64,000 nt of DNA from Nitrosophilus kaiyonis (GCF_027943725.1 NZ_AP025696.1:597501-661500), one strand, 5' to 3'; counted from the first letter of the stretch, positions 24,894 to 34,553 are shown. Made by a program: numbers and translations. Notes: a model not told the origin generated them from the letters alone.

Positions 24894-25064
24894 CTATTTA
24901 GCTTGATAAAAGCATCTTTTAGGAGATTCTATTTTTTCCTCTTTTTTTAATTTTTTTATAACTTTATCAACCTCTTTTTTATCAACCTCTAAAGCTTCAG
25001 CGATTTCACCAGATTTCATTGCTTTATCTTTAATCAATTCCAATATCTTATTTTCTAAATCCAT
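24894..25064 (-). CDS. Small HTH (winged-helix-like) protein, 56 residues
   Basis: A complete 57-codon frame starts at ATG 25064 with AGGAGGG five bases upstream and stops at TAG 24894-24896. The peptide begins MDLENKILELIKDKAMKSG and contains EIAEALEVDKKEVDKVIKKLK, a clear helix-turn-helix pattern as in the first half of a winged helix. It ends in a short tail with one Cys. It is convergent with the MFS gene and 12 bases from the DUF481 gene in the same direction. It may be a small DNA-binding regulator. The strong RBS and absence of other genes in this gap support it. Confidence 0.7.
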   Translation of the reverse strand: MDLENKILELIKDKAMKSGEIAEALEVDKKEVDKVIKKLKKEEKIESPKRCFYQAK

Positions 25065-25076
25065 TTTCCCTCCTTT

Positions 25077-25811
25077 TTAAAATTTATAACTTATACCAAT
25101 TTTTTGAGATAGATCATATTTTTTAATATCTTTTGGTGGACGCGAATCATAATCATAATTTGTTAGAATTAAAAGATCCAAATTTTTGGATAATTTTACT
25201 GAAAATTCTAATGAATTTGTACTTTCATAATCACTAAATTCATCAAGTTTTGGCTGATAATATGAAATAAAAGCCATTTTTACATTATCATTGAACCTTT
25301 TTTTAAAACTTATATAAAAATTCCCTCTAAAATAGTCTTTTGTATCTTCATCTTCTATTTTTTCTCTCTCCAAAAAGGCTCCAATTCCAATATAAGTTTT
25401 TGTTTCATTTTCATTAAAAAATCTATATCTCTCACCAGTACCAATCAATGCTCTTAATTTTTGATCTTTAAACTCATCTTTTTGAAGCTGTGCAAAAAAT
25501 TCCCATACATTATCTTCATTAATCTTTTCAAGATGTCTAAGATGTAAAAAAGCTCTATCTTTGTTTTTTTCTCCACTACTTTCTCCATACTCATATGAAA
25601 GAGTTGCAAAACATAAGCAGTGGTCTTTATCTATTTGTAAACTTGCAGATAAAGATGTAGATGTAGTGTCTGTATTGCCTCTATTTATCTCTAAAGAAGC
25701 TCCTATTTCGCCACTTATTCCAGGATTTTTTTCACCTATATCTTTTGGTTCTATTGAAACTATAGCAAATGAGTATGTTATAAAAAGGAATAATAAAACT
25801 ATATTTCTCAT
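25077..25811 (-). CDS. DUF481 outer-membrane beta-barrel protein
   Basis: This 244-residue protein has a signal peptide (MRNIVLLFLFITYSFA) and alternating beta-strand patterns. DUF481 features are GEIGASLEINRGNTDTTS near residue 34, LRALIGTGERYRFF near residue 120 and a final aromatic residue (KIGISYKF), which fits outer-membrane insertion. Function is unknown. DUF481 proteins are often induced by salt or envelope stress. It is transcribed toward the small HTH gene. Confidence 0.75.
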   Translation of the reverse strand: MRNIVLLFLFITYSFAIVSIEPKDIGEKNPGISGEIGASLEINRGNTDTTSTSLSASLQIDKDHCLCFATLSYEYGESSGEKNKDRAFLHLRHLEKINEDNVWEFFAQLQKDEFKDQKLRALIGTGERYRFFNENETKTYIGIGAFLEREKIEDEDTKDYFRGNFYISFKKRFNDNVKMAFISYYQPKLDEFSDYESTNSLEFSVKLSKNLDLLILTNYDYDSRPPKDIKKYDLSQKIGISYKF

Positions 25812-25827
25812 TTATATATCCTTAATG

Positions 25828-26460
25828 TTAATTTTTATATTCAACTATCTCTTCTAAAGATAATCTTTTTTTCTCAGGAGCTGGCTTTACTCTGTATCCA
25901 AAAGTTATTAAAAGCGCAATTTCTTCTTTTTTTGTATCAATATTTAATAGCTCTTCAACCTTATCCTTTTCAAATCCTTCAATCATACAGCTATCTATTC
26001 CTATAAATGCAGCTGAATCAACCATATTAGCTGCAGCTATATAACACTGTTTTGAACTCCAGCAAAATAGCTTTTCATTATCCAATTTATCTTGCATAAA
26101 ATCTTTATATCTTTTAAGATAAGCTTCAATTTTTTCTTTTGGAAGTTCTCTTCTATTAAACATTTTTTTTACATAATCGCTATCTGGTTTTAAAATCTCT
26201 TTTTGTGCCTTTATTATAACAAGATGTGAACAAGTGTTAATCTGTTTTTGATTCCAACACAATGGCTTTAATTTATCTTTTAGATTTTGATCTGTTATAA
26301 CTAAAAAACGCCATGGCTCCATTCCAAAAGAGCTTGGACTAAGCCTAGCACACTCTAAAATAAAGTCAAAATCCTCTTTTGGAATTTTTCTATTTTCATC
26401 AAATATCTTACATGCATGTCTAAAATACATCATTTTTAAAAATTCATCTTTTCTATTCAT
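25828..26460 (-). CDS. Nitroreductase-family NAD(P)H oxidoreductase
   Basis: This FMN-dependent enzyme of about 210 residues opens with MNRKDEFLKMMYFRHACKIFDENRKIP, similar to YfkO/NfsB proteins. LSPSSFGMEPWRFLVI near residue 46 (FMN binding) and AALLITFGYR-like sequence near the end are conserved. The ATG at 26460 has GGAG six bases upstream. A TTG at 26472 would add four residues and is less likely. It overlaps the DUF3137 gene by 4 bases. Substrate is unknown. Confidence 0.85.
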   Translation of the reverse strand: MNRKDEFLKMMYFRHACKIFDENRKIPKEDFDFILECARLSPSSFGMEPWRFLVITDQNLKDKLKPLCWNQKQINTCSHLVIIKAQKEILKPDSDYVKKMFNRRELPKEKIEAYLKRYKDFMQDKLDNEKLFCWSSKQCYIAAANMVDSAAFIGIDSCMIEGFEKDKVEELLNIDTKKEEIALLITFGYRVKPAPEKKRLSLEEIVEYKN

Positions 26461-27416
26461 AATCTGCTCCAAAGTTTTTTATTTAAATTTAACTCTTCCA
26501 CTAATCCTACTGTATATTTGAGTGTTATTATATAATTTTTAATTAAACTAATATCAAAAAGAGAACTAAAAATTGATGGCTCAAAACTATCAATATCACT
26601 AATCGCTACAAAAATGTGATTGTTAACAAATGATATATAAATAGGTTTGTTTAATTTTTTTTTCATTCTTACAAGTTTTTCCATTAAATTTGTAGTTAAA
26701 ATATATCTTGCTTCAATTTGGTCACTACTATAAACAACAAACTCTTTTTCAAATTGTGGATGGTCTAATTTTACAAGTTCTAATCCCTGTTTTTTAAAAA
26801 TCTCTTGTAAAAATTGTCCCAAATATCCAAACAGTTTTTGTGCCGTATCTGGAAAAATAAGAGTCTTCCCATAAAAATCTTTATTAAAATCTGCCATAAA
26901 AAAAAGACCCTTAAATATTGTATGCCAATGTGTCCTTCCTTTTGAATCTTTTGTTTTATATTGAGTGTGAATATCTGAAAAAATTACTGGAATATTTTGA
27001 ATCTGCCCAACAACAAGATCATTTCCATTATATCTATCAAACTTTTTTGGAAAAAGCGAAGATAATATATATAAATTTTGAGGAAAATAACTATTAGGTG
27101 AATATTTTAGATTTTTATCAAGATGTAAAATGAGTTTTTTTATAATCTTTTCTTTAAAATTTTCTCTATACTTTTTAGTTACAATTTTTTGTATAAAAAA
27201 ATAGATAGAAACTGAAGCTGCAATTACAAAAATAATATTTTCCAAATCTTGAGAATTTTTATAAATAAAATATATTAAAATTGTATCTATAAAGAAAATA
27301 GAAATAGCAATAGTTTTTAATCTTGAAGCAAGTTTTTTTCTCTCTTTTTCAAAAATTTCTAAATCATTGTATAAATCATTATAATATAGATCTAATAAAG
27401 AAGATAGTCTGTTCAT
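26457..27416 (-). CDS. DUF3137-family membrane protein
   Basis: This 319-residue protein has two transmembrane helices near residues 33-50 and 58-76, and a soluble C-terminal region. The signature is an HTQYKTKDSKGRTHWHTIFKGLFF segment near residue 155, typical of DUF3137. DUF3137 genes are regularly paired with lemA, as here (4-base overlap). The joint role is unknown. It lies between lemA and the nitroreductase gene in one operon. Confidence 0.75.
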   Translation of the reverse strand: MNRLSSLLDLYYNDLYNDLEIFEKERKKLASRLKTIAISIFFIDTILIYFIYKNSQDLENIIFVIAASVSIYFFIQKIVTKKYRENFKEKIIKKLILHLDKNLKYSPNSYFPQNLYILSSLFPKKFDRYNGNDLVVGQIQNIPVIFSDIHTQYKTKDSKGRTHWHTIFKGLFFMADFNKDFYGKTLIFPDTAQKLFGYLGQFLQEIFKKQGLELVKLDHPQFEKEFVVYSSDQIEARYILTTNLMEKLVRMKKKLNKPIYISFVNNHIFVAISDIDSFEPSIFSSLFDISLIKNYIITLKYTVGLVEELNLNKKLWSRL

Positions 27417-27967
27417 GAATTAAAAAGATTTTTTACATCTATATTTTCTCTTTCATTTTCGCTTATCTCAAACACTTTTTTTCTTTTATATCCCATATAT
27501 TTAGCCAAAATATTTGTAGGAAACATCTCAATAGCATTATTATAATCAGTAACAGCTTGATTATATGCTCTTCTTGCAGCGCTAATCTGTTCTTCAATCT
27601 CATTTAGTGTATGTTGAAGATGTAAAATATTTTGATTTGCTTTTAATTGGGGATAGTTTTCTACTGTAACTAAGATAGAATTTAGAAGTTTACTCATTTT
27701 TTTATCAATATCAATCTTTTCTTCATCACTTATATAAGGATTTAAAGCTTGAGATCTTAATTTTGTTATCTCTTCTAATATATCTTTTTCATGTTTCATA
27801 TACTCTTTAACAGAAGCTACAAGATTTGGAATAAGATCATATCTCTTTTTTAGTAAAGCATCAACTGAAGCAAAAATATTTTCTACCTGGTTTTTTCTTG
27901 AAACTAAAAAATTGTACATTAAAATGAAAAGGAGAAGTACAATCCCTATTGCAATGAGAATTTGCAT
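27413..27967 (-). CDS. lemA: LemA family protein
   Basis: This 184-residue protein has one N-terminal membrane helix and a long helical domain. LemA motifs are YNFLVSRKNQVENIFASVDALLKKRYDLIPNLV near residue 24 and NPYISDEEKIDIDKKMSKLL near residue 75. AYNQAVTDYNNAIEMFPTNILAKYMGY near residue 137 is the most conserved stretch. LemA is thought to be an envelope protein facing outside the cytoplasm. Its exact function is not known. Confidence 0.93.
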   Translation of the reverse strand: MQILIAIGIVLLLFILMYNFLVSRKNQVENIFASVDALLKKRYDLIPNLVASVKEYMKHEKDILEEITKLRSQALNPYISDEEKIDIDKKMSKLLNSILVTVENYPQLKANQNILHLQHTLNEIEEQISAARRAYNQAVTDYNNAIEMFPTNILAKYMGYKRKKVFEISENERENIDVKNLFNS

Positions 27968-28023
27968 ATCAATCCTTTTTGGAATTTAAAACATATTACC
28001 AAAAAAGAGTTAAAATTAAACTC

Positions 28024-28044
28024 AAAGGAGTCAAAGACCCCTTT
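28024..28044 (-). terminator. Likely terminator of typA
   Basis: Directly after the typA stop, the minus strand reads an AAAGGGGTC-TTT-GACTCCTTT stem-loop followed by a T-rich stretch (GAGTTTAATTTT). The stem has one mismatch. The loop is three bases. Position and form fit a Rho-independent terminator. Confidence 0.5.
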
Positions 28045-29855
28045 TATGCTTTTTTCTGTTTCGCCATTCTTTTTCTTATATGCGGATCAAGATATCTTTT
28101 TCTAATTCTTATGCTTTTTGGAGTAACTTCAACAAGTTCATCCTCTTCTATCCATTCAAGTGCTCTCTCAAGTGTCATTTTTCTTGGAGGAACAAGTTTT
28201 ATCGCTTCATCACTTCCTGCAGCTCTTACATTTGTTAGATTTTTTCCTTTTATAGGATTAACTTCCAAATCATTTGGACGAGAATGCTCTCCTATTATCA
28301 TCCCTACATAAACTTCGGTTCCTGGTTCAATAAATAAAACTCCTCTTTCTTGAAGATTAAATAGAGAATAAGCTAGAGCCTTTCCATTTTCCATTGAAAT
28401 TAAAGCACCATTTTTTCTATGTTCAACCTCTCCAACAAAAGGTCTAAAATCTAAAAATGAGTGGTTCATTACACCCTCGCCTTTTGTATCTGTTAAAAAT
28501 TCGCTTCTAAATCCTATCAAACCCCTTGCTGGAATTTCAAACTCAATTCTAGTATAACCTTCTCCCATTGGATTCATTGAACTCATTACAGCTTTTCTAC
28601 GTCCAAGTTTTTCTATTACAGCACCGCTAAAATCATCAGGAACATCAATAACTAATAGCTCAAAAGGCTCTAATTTTACGCCATTTTCCTCTTTTATAAT
28701 TACTTCTGGACGAGATAGACTAAATTCATAACCCTCTCTTCTCATATTTTCAGCTAATATGGTTATTTGAAGCTCTCCACGTCCAGAAACTTTAAATTTA
28801 CCCTCACCAACCTCTTCAACTCTCATAGCAATATTTGTTTCAACCTCTTTTTTCAATCTATCTTTTAATTTATTACTTGTTACATGTTTTCCTTCAAGCC
28901 CAGCTAATGGTGAATCATTTACACTAAAATATACACTAAGTGTAGGCTCTTCTATATGAAGAGGATCTAGTGGTGCTGGATTATTTGGATCAACCAAACT
29001 ATCTCCTACATCAATTGCTTCAAATCCAGCAATTGCAACAATATCTCCAGCCTCAGCCTCATCTATTTCCATTCTATTTAGCCCTAAAAATCCGATAAGT
29101 TTGGAAATTCTTCCTCTTATCTCTTCTCCATCTGCTTTAACAAGTAAAAGATTTTCACCTCTTTTTACTTTTCCATTAAAAATTCTTGCTATTCCTATTC
29201 TTCCAACATAATTATCATAATCTAGAGTAAAAACTTGAATTTGAGTTGGATTATCTTTGTTTCCTGTTGGTTTTGGAACATATTTTATAATAGCTTCAAA
29301 AAGAGGAGTTAAATCTTTGTTCTCATCTTCAAGGTTGTATTTTGCATAGCCATCTCTTGCAGCTGCATAAAGTATTGGAAAATCAAGTTGCTCTTCATCT
29401 GCTCCCATAGCAACTAATAGATCAAATACCTCATCAACAACTCTTTCAGGCTCAGCTGCAGGTTTATCAATCTTATTTACAACTAAAATCGGTTTTAATC
29501 CTAAAGAGATTGCTTTTTTAACAACAAATTTTGTTTGAGGCATAACACCTTCTTGTGCATCAACTAAAAGCAATACTCCATCAACCATCTTTAATACACG
29601 CTCAACCTCTCCTCCAAAATCTGCGTGTCCTGGTGTATCTATAATATTAATTTTTACATCTTTATATTTTATTGCTGTATTTTTAGAAAGAATTGTTATT
29701 CCTCTTTCTCTCTCAAGCTCATTGCTATCCATTGCACGCTCAGCTAACTCTTTATGAGCTTCAATAGTGCCAGATTGTTTAAGAAGTTCGTCAACTAAAG
29801 TAGTTTTTCCATGATCAACGTGAGCTATAACTGCTATATTTCTAATATCTTGCAT
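28044..29855 (-). CDS. typA: Ribosome-associated GTPase TypA/BipA
   Basis: TypA is a translational GTPase involved in 50S assembly and stress growth. The 603-residue protein has G1 [15 protein letters not shown] near residue 10, G2 with RERGITI, G3 [12 protein letters not shown] and G4 VNKIDKP. EF-G-like domains III and V and the BipA-specific C-terminal domain follow. The C-terminus is basic ([19 protein letters not shown]). Length and motifs are complete. Confidence 0.97.
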   Translation of the reverse strand: MQDIRNIAVIAHVDHGKTTLVDELLKQSGTIEAHKELAERAMDSNELERERGITILSKNTAIKYKDVKINIIDTPGHADFGGEVERVLKMVDGVLLLVDAQEGVMPQTKFVVKKAISLGLKPILVVNKIDKPAAEPERVVDEVFDLLVAMGADEEQLDFPILYAAARDGYAKYNLEDENKDLTPLFEAIIKYVPKPTGNKDNPTQIQVFTLDYDNYVGRIGIARIFNGKVKRGENLLLVKADGEEIRGRISKLIGFLGLNRMEIDEAEAGDIVAIAGFEAIDVGDSLVDPNNPAPLDPLHIEEPTLSVYFSVNDSPLAGLEGKHVTSNKLKDRLKKEVETNIAMRVEEVGEGKFKVSGRGELQITILAENMRREGYEFSLSRPEVIIKEENGVKLEPFELLVIDVPDDFSGAVIEKLGRRKAVMSSMNPMGEGYTRIEFEIPARGLIGFRSEFLTDTKGEGVMNHSFLDFRPFVGEVEHRKNGALISMENGKALAYSLFNLQERGVLFIEPGTEVYVGMIIGEHSRPNDLEVNPIKGKNLTNVRAAGSDEAIKLVPPRKMTLERALEWIEEDELVEVTPKSIRIRKRYLDPHIRKRMAKQKKA

Positions 29856-29932
29856 TCTTTTCCTCTAAATTTTTTTTGAAATAATACTATCTTTTGATAT
29901 ATTATACAAATTGTTTGTATTAGTTAAAGAAT

Positions 29933-30047
29933 GGTAATTAGTATATTGGTTATTAGTTATTGGTGATTAATTATTGGCAAAAAGCAAAATATTTAATATA
30001 CCTATAACCAATACACCAATTCCCAATGTCCAATATCTAATGACAAT
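29933..30047. repeat. Heptad-periodic inverted-repeat element before the HAD gene
   Basis: The left arm has ATTRGTN-like heptamers (ATTAGTA, TATTGGT, TATTAGT, TATTGGT, GATTAAT, TATTGG). The right arm has NCYAATN units (ACCAATA, CACCAAT, TCCCAAT, GTCCAAT, TCTAATG). The arms are near-complementary across a short A-rich loop. It ends before AAAAGGATATAAATG, the start region of the HAD gene. The right arm shares a 14-mer with the element before pyrE. Confidence 0.65.
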
Positions 30048-30061
30048 TTAAAAGGATATAA

Positions 30062-30694
30062 ATGATTAAATATCTAATTTTTGATATGGATGGGACTTTG
30101 ATAGATAGCTCAGAAATTATCTCAAATTCCATAAATTATGTTAGAAAAAAATTAAATCTAGAGCCTTTACCAAAAAAAGTGATCATTGAAGCTGTAAATG
30201 ATCCATATTTAAACAAACCTAAATTTTTTTATAATGCAAATGAATATACTAAAGAGCAGATTGAGTGGTTTAGAGAATATTATGCAAAAAATCATAAAAA
30301 TGAGGTATTTGTATTTACAGGTATAAAAGAGTTATTAGAGGATATAAAACCTTATTTTAGACTATCTTTGGCAACAAATGCATATAGATCTTCTGCAATG
30401 GAGATTTTAACTCATCTTGATCTATTAAAATATTTTGAAATAGTAGTGTGTGCAGATGAGGTAGAAAATCCAAAGCCAGCACCAGATATGATTTTTAAAA
30501 TAATAGATTTTTTCAAATGTAAAAAAGATGAAATTTTATTAATTGGCGATGGAAAAACTGATGAAGAAGCAGCAAAAAATGCAGGGATTAAATTTTTGAA
30601 AGTGAACTGGGGATTTAGCGATTATAAAGATGCCTTAAATAGTGTAGAAGAGCTCAAAAATTATCTACTATCAATAAATAAAAATTCTAAATAG
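30062..30694 (+). CDS. HAD-family phosphatase (phosphoglycolate phosphatase-like)
   Basis: This 210-residue HAD hydrolase has motif I FDMDGTLIDSS at the N-terminus, motif II in LSLATNAYRSS near residue 103, and motif IV LLIGDGKTDEEAAKNAG near residue 160. VENPKPAPDM near residue 137 gives the conserved Lys. It resembles Gph, which removes 2-phosphoglycolate, but HAD substrates are hard to predict. The last 8 bases overlap the end of the convergent dgt gene. Confidence 0.8.
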   Translation: MIKYLIFDMDGTLIDSSEIISNSINYVRKKLNLEPLPKKVIIEAVNDPYLNKPKFFYNANEYTKEQIEWFREYYAKNHKNEVFVFTGIKELLEDIKPYFRLSLATNAYRSSAMEILTHLDLLKYFEIVVCADEVENPKPAPDMIFKIIDFFKCKKDEILLIGDGKTDEEAAKNAGIKFLKVNWGFSDYKDALNSVEELKNYLLSINKNSK

Positions 30695-31790
30695 TTATTC
30701 CAAAAATTTCATGATAAAGCTTCATTGCATATCTATCGCTCATCCCAGCTATAAAATCTGCTACAACTCTATAAACTTTCTCTTTTTCGCATCTTTTATA
30801 AAAATCTTCTGGCATAAGTTTTGGCTCTTCATTCAATGCAATAAAAAGATTTTTTATGCACTCTTTTCCTGCATACATTTTTCTTAAAATTTTTGGATGT
30901 TTATAAAGTTTATTGAATAAAATTTTCTTTAGCTCTTTTATCTTTTTATTTAGCTCTTTATCATAATCAATTAAAACTGGTTCATCTGCCGGTATAGTTT
31001 TACATAAAATTTTTGAAGTATCTAAATTTTTACTTTTTGAATTTTCAATAAGAGAAATAACAAGTTTAGCTATTAAAAGAGAGGAAAATCTATAACGAAA
31101 TAGCTTATCATTTTCATCTTCTAATCCATCTTTTTTTACCTCTTCTATTATCTCAGATACTAATGAACTGCTTTTTAAAGTTTTAAAATCAATCAGTTTA
31201 TATTTAATACCATCATCAATATCTGCACTGATATATGCAATTTCATCAGCTTTATCTACAACCATCGCCTCTAAACTTGGATGCTTATCTAAATCAAAAA
31301 CCTCATCATACCAAGAGGTTAAAAAAGGCTTTTTATATGGATAAGAGTGTTTTAAAATTCCCTCAAGTGTAGCAAATGTTAAATTTAATCCATCAAAATT
31401 TTTATATCTTTTTTCCAGTTTTGTTACTACTCTAAAAGATTGAAAATTATGTTCAAAACCATTTTTGCTGTATTTTTCTTTTATTAAATGATTAAGTTCA
31501 TCTCCACCAACATGTCCAAATGGCGTATGGCCTAAATCATGAGCCAAAGCTATTGCTTCAGATAAAGATTCATTTAATCCTATCTCTTTTGCTATAGTTC
31601 TTGCAATTTGACTAACTTCTAAAGAGTGAGTAAGTCTTGTTCTAAAATAATCACCTTCATGATTTATAAAAACCTGAGTTTTATATTCAAGTCTTCTAAA
31701 AGATGAACAGTGAATAATTCTATCTCTATCTCTACTAAAAAAATTTCTAAAATCATTAATACTTGGATAAAATCTATCAGTACATTTCAA
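30687..31790 (-). CDS. dgt: Deoxyguanosinetriphosphate triphosphohydrolase-like protein
   Basis: This 367-residue HD-domain enzyme hydrolyses dNTPs to nucleosides and triphosphate. The motif FRRLEYKTQVF (residues about 31-41) is followed by RTRLTHSLEVSQIARTIA and by ALAHDLGHTPFGHVGGDELN near residue 80, giving the HD metal ligands. VDKADEIAYISADIDDG near residue 185 completes the metal site. The Dgt-like short form without extra N-terminal domain is common in Campylobacterota. It is divergent from thyX. Confidence 0.92.
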   Translation of the reverse strand: MKCTDRFYPSINDFRNFFSRDRDRIIHCSSFRRLEYKTQVFINHEGDYFRTRLTHSLEVSQIARTIAKEIGLNESLSEAIALAHDLGHTPFGHVGGDELNHLIKEKYSKNGFEHNFQSFRVVTKLEKRYKNFDGLNLTFATLEGILKHSYPYKKPFLTSWYDEVFDLDKHPSLEAMVVDKADEIAYISADIDDGIKYKLIDFKTLKSSSLVSEIIEEVKKDGLEDENDKLFRYRFSSLLIAKLVISLIENSKSKNLDTSKILCKTIPADEPVLIDYDKELNKKIKELKKILFNKLYKHPKILRKMYAGKECIKNLFIALNEEPKLMPEDFYKRCEKEKVYRVVADFIAGMSDRYAMKLYHEIFGITI

Positions 31791-31824
31791 ATTATATTGC
31801 CTTTAATAAATTTTTTTTACTTGG

Positions 31825-31830
31825 TATAAT
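31825..31830 (+). promoter_or_regulatory. Likely -10 box of thyX
   Basis: TATAAT, preceded by TTGG, lies 30 bases before the thyX ATG in the 69-base divergent gap with dgt. T-rich sequence occurs upstream. No clear -35 box. Confidence 0.45.
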
Positions 31831-31859
31831 TAACTAAATTATATCATAGAAGGATTTTT

Positions 31860-32480
31860 ATGAAAGTAACTCTTCTTCACTATACTCCTTTAGAAGTTGC
31901 AGCCCATGCTATTAGAACATGCTGGCAAAGTTTTGATAAAAGTGACCATGGTGGAGAAAAAGATAAAGAGTTAATAGATAGAGTTGGAAATAAGTATAAA
32001 CATGCTTCAACATTAGAACATTTAGTTTATACATTTTATATTCAAGGAATTAGTAGAGCCCTTTTGCAAGAGTTAGCGCGTCATAGAATGGCAAGTCTTA
32101 GTGTAAAATCTACTAGATATACTCTAAAAGAGCTTAAAAATATAGAACCTTTTAATGAAGATGATTTTGAGGGAGCAAGCAGATTTATTGTTTTAACAGG
32201 TAATGAAAAAGTAGATAAAATGAGTATAAAAGCTCTAAACAACCTTCAAGAAGTTTTAAAAGAGGGTATATCAAATGATATTGCAAAATATTGTCTTCCT
32301 GAATGTTATAAAACAGAATTAACTTGGACTATTAATGCAAGAAGCCTTCAAAATTTTTTATATCTTAGAAGTAGTAAATCAGCTCTTTGGGAGATAAGAA
32401 AACTATCTTATAAAATATTTGATTCTTTACCAAATGACCATAAATATCTATTTGAAGACTATATTCAAACTATTGATTAA
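31860..32480 (+). CDS. thyX: Flavin-dependent thymidylate synthase ThyX
   Basis: ThyX makes dTMP from dUMP with FAD and methylene-THF. The 206-residue protein has the ThyX motif [15 protein letters not shown] near residue 78 (RHR...S). [17 protein letters not shown] lies near the C-terminus. GAAGG precedes the ATG. Its last bases overlap the end of convergent ruvC by 11 bases. No thyA is seen in the window. Confidence 0.96.
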   Translation: MKVTLLHYTPLEVAAHAIRTCWQSFDKSDHGGEKDKELIDRVGNKYKHASTLEHLVYTFYIQGISRALLQELARHRMASLSVKSTRYTLKELKNIEPFNEDDFEGASRFIVLTGNEKVDKMSIKALNNLQEVLKEGISNDIAKYCLPECYKTELTWTINARSLQNFLYLRSSKSALWEIRKLSYKIFDSLPNDHKYLFEDYIQTID

Positions 32481-32946
32481 ATTTTACTCTTTGTGCATGT
32501 GTAATAGCTACTGCCATTGCATCAGTGATATCTAAAGGCTTTATCTCTTTTTTTATTCCTAAAATTTTCTTTACCATAAAAGCAACTTGCTCTTTTTTTG
32601 CTTTTGCTTTTCCAGTGAGAGCTTTTTTTACCTGCAAAGGTGTATATTCACTAAAATTTCCATGAATTTGTAAAATTCTAAGTGAAAGAGCTCCTCTAAA
32701 TTGAGCAAGCTTTAAAACTGTTTTTGGATTGTACGCAAAAAAGATATCTTCAACAGCAACCTCATCTATTTTGTGATTTTTTAAAACAAGATCTAAACCT
32801 TCAATAAGTTGAGAAATTTGATATTGTAAAGTATCTTGCTTTATTTTTATAAGTCCTGCTTCTACCAATTTTAGGGAACTCTTATCAAAATTAATAATTG
32901 CATAACCTAAATTTTTACTACCAGGATCAATTCCTAAAATATTCAA
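32470..32946 (-). CDS. ruvC: Holliday junction endonuclease RuvC
   Basis: RuvC resolves Holliday junctions with RuvAB. The 158-residue protein has the catalytic Asp in [16 protein letters not shown], Glu in [15 protein letters not shown] near residue 65, and [13 protein letters not shown] near the C-terminus. Length is normal. It is divergent from dnaA, with the origin-like repeats between them. The first repeat begins two bases before its ATG. Confidence 0.96.
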   Translation of the reverse strand: MNILGIDPGSKNLGYAIINFDKSSLKLVEAGLIKIKQDTLQYQISQLIEGLDLVLKNHKIDEVAVEDIFFAYNPKTVLKLAQFRGALSLRILQIHGNFSEYTPLQVKKALTGKAKAKKEQVAFMVKKILGIKKEIKPLDITDAMAVAITHAQRVKFNQ

Positions 32947-32947
32947 A

Positions 32948-33054
32948 TTTTCACACCTTTTTCACATAGTGATTTATTTTTTATTTTTTACAATTTTAAC
33001 TAAAGTTAGGAAAGTTTTAGATAAAATATTCACATAATTTTCACATTGTGAAAA
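32948..33054. other. Probable replication origin, first part (DnaA-box-like repeats)
   Basis: Between ruvC and dnaA lie TTTTCACA at 32948-32955 and 32959-32966, TATTCACA at 33027-33034, TTTTCACA at 33038-33045 and its inverse TGTGAAAA at 33047-33054. The last two form a near-perfect palindrome. An AT-rich stretch (32970-33000) separates the groups and could unwind. The position beside dnaA and the clustering support an origin. No other copy cluster is seen apart from the one after dnaA. Confidence 0.65.
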
Positions 33055-33072
33055 AAATTTTCAAGGGTAAAT

Positions 33073-34380
33073 ATGTTAGCAGATAATATTTTAGAGATGT
33101 TAAAAGATGAAATATCAAATATTGAATATGAAAGATATATTAAACAGCTTAAGTTTGATGAAAAATCTTCAAAAAGCGATTTTTTAGTATATAAAGCACA
33201 AAATCCGCTTATTGCAAATTGGGTAAAAACAAAATATTCAAAAAAGATAGCTCAACTATATGAGATAAAAACAGGAGTAAAACCAAAAGTTGAAATAGTA
33301 GTAACAAAATTTGATAAAAAAAGAAAAAAAATAATTCCAAAAGAGACACAAAAAAATACATCTAGTACTAAACTAAATCCATCATATACCTTTGAAAATT
33401 TTGTTGTAGGAAGTTCAAACCAATTTGCCTATACGGCTGCTTTAAGTGTAGCTGAAAAACCAGGACAGCTATATAATCCTCTTTTTATATATGGAGGAGT
33501 TGGACTTGGAAAAACACACCTTTTACAGGCAATTGGAAACTATAATTTAGATAGAGGAAAAGCTGTTATTTATACAACAATAGAGCAGTTTATGAATGAT
33601 TTTACATATCATCTTAGAAACCAAACAATGGATAGATTTAGAGAAAAATATAGACAATGTGATCTTCTTTTAATTGATGATGTTCAATTTTTAAGTAGAA
33701 AAGAGCAAACTCAAGAGGAGTTTTTTCACACATTCAACGAACTTCATAATAAATCAAAACAGATAGTATTAACAAGTGATAAGCATCCAAAACTCATAGC
33801 TGGACTTGAAGATAGACTAAAAAGCAGATTTGAATGGGGTTTGATTGCAGATATTCAACCTCCTGAACTTGAAACAAAAATAGCTATAATTAAGAAAAAA
33901 TGCGAACTTGATGGAATAAGTTTAGGAGATGATGTTGTAAACTACCTTGCAACAACAATGGATAATAATATTCGTGAAATTGAAGGTACTATTATTAAAC
34001 TAAACGCATATGCATCTTTAATGAATCAAAAAATTACTCTAGATTTTGCAAAAAGTGTTTTAAAAGAGCAAATAAAAGAGCAACAAGAAAATATAACAAT
34101 GGATGATATTATAAGAGTTGTATCTAAAGAACTAAATATAAAACCTAGTGAAATTAAAAGTAAATCAAGAAGCAGACAGATTGTTAATGCAAGAAGAATT
34201 GTTATGTATCTAGCAAGAAATTTAACACCAAATTCAATGCCAGCATTAGCACAATATTTTGGCATGAAAGATCACACTTCTGTAAGCCATGCTATGAAAA
34301 AGATAAATGAAATTATGGAAAAAGATGAAAATTTTAAAGTTCAAATTGAGGAGTTAACAAACAAAATTAAACATTCATAA
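33073..34380 (+). CDS. dnaA: Chromosomal replication initiator DnaA
   Basis: DnaA opens the origin and loads the helicase. The 435-residue protein has an N-terminal domain, then Walker A GGVGLGKTHLLQAIGN near residue 137, Walker B LLLIDDVQFL near residue 196, and the C-terminal box-binding HTH with KSRSRQIVNARRIVMYLAR and the signature MKDHTSVSHAMKKI. The ATG is preceded by AAGGG. dnaN and gyrB follow in the same direction. The repeats on both sides suggest that DnaA represses its own gene (inference). Confidence 0.98.
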   Translation: MLADNILEMLKDEISNIEYERYIKQLKFDEKSSKSDFLVYKAQNPLIANWVKTKYSKKIAQLYEIKTGVKPKVEIVVTKFDKKRKKIIPKETQKNTSSTKLNPSYTFENFVVGSSNQFAYTAALSVAEKPGQLYNPLFIYGGVGLGKTHLLQAIGNYNLDRGKAVIYTTIEQFMNDFTYHLRNQTMDRFREKYRQCDLLLIDDVQFLSRKEQTQEEFFHTFNELHNKSKQIVLTSDKHPKLIAGLEDRLKSRFEWGLIADIQPPELETKIAIIKKKCELDGISLGDDVVNYLATTMDNNIREIEGTIIKLNAYASLMNQKITLDFAKSVLKEQIKEQQENITMDDIIRVVSKELNIKPSEIKSKSRSRQIVNARRIVMYLARNLTPNSMPALAQYFGMKDHTSVSHAMKKINEIMEKDENFKVQIEELTNKIKHS

Positions 34381-34460
34381 GTGAAAATTTGTGAAAAATT
34401 TAAAAATCTTTTTTATAAATTTTCACCCCTTAAATAAAGAATTAAAACATATTTTTCACA
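34381..34460. other. Probable replication origin, second part (DnaA-box-like repeats)
   Basis: Directly after the dnaA stop lie GTGAAAA (34381), TGTGAAAA (34390), TTTTCACC (34420) and TTTTCACA (34453). AT-rich sequence continues to the dnaN start. Paired repeat clusters on both sides of dnaA are the layout of the bipartite origin described in Helicobacter and other Campylobacterota. The repeats here differ from the common TTATCCACA, so assignment rests on position and clustering. Confidence 0.6.
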
Positions 34461-34553
34461 AATTCAACACAAACTACTACTATTTCTAATTATTTAATAA
34501 TAATATAGGTATTTTTTATATAAAATTGAATAAGCAAACTTAAAGGAGAAAAT

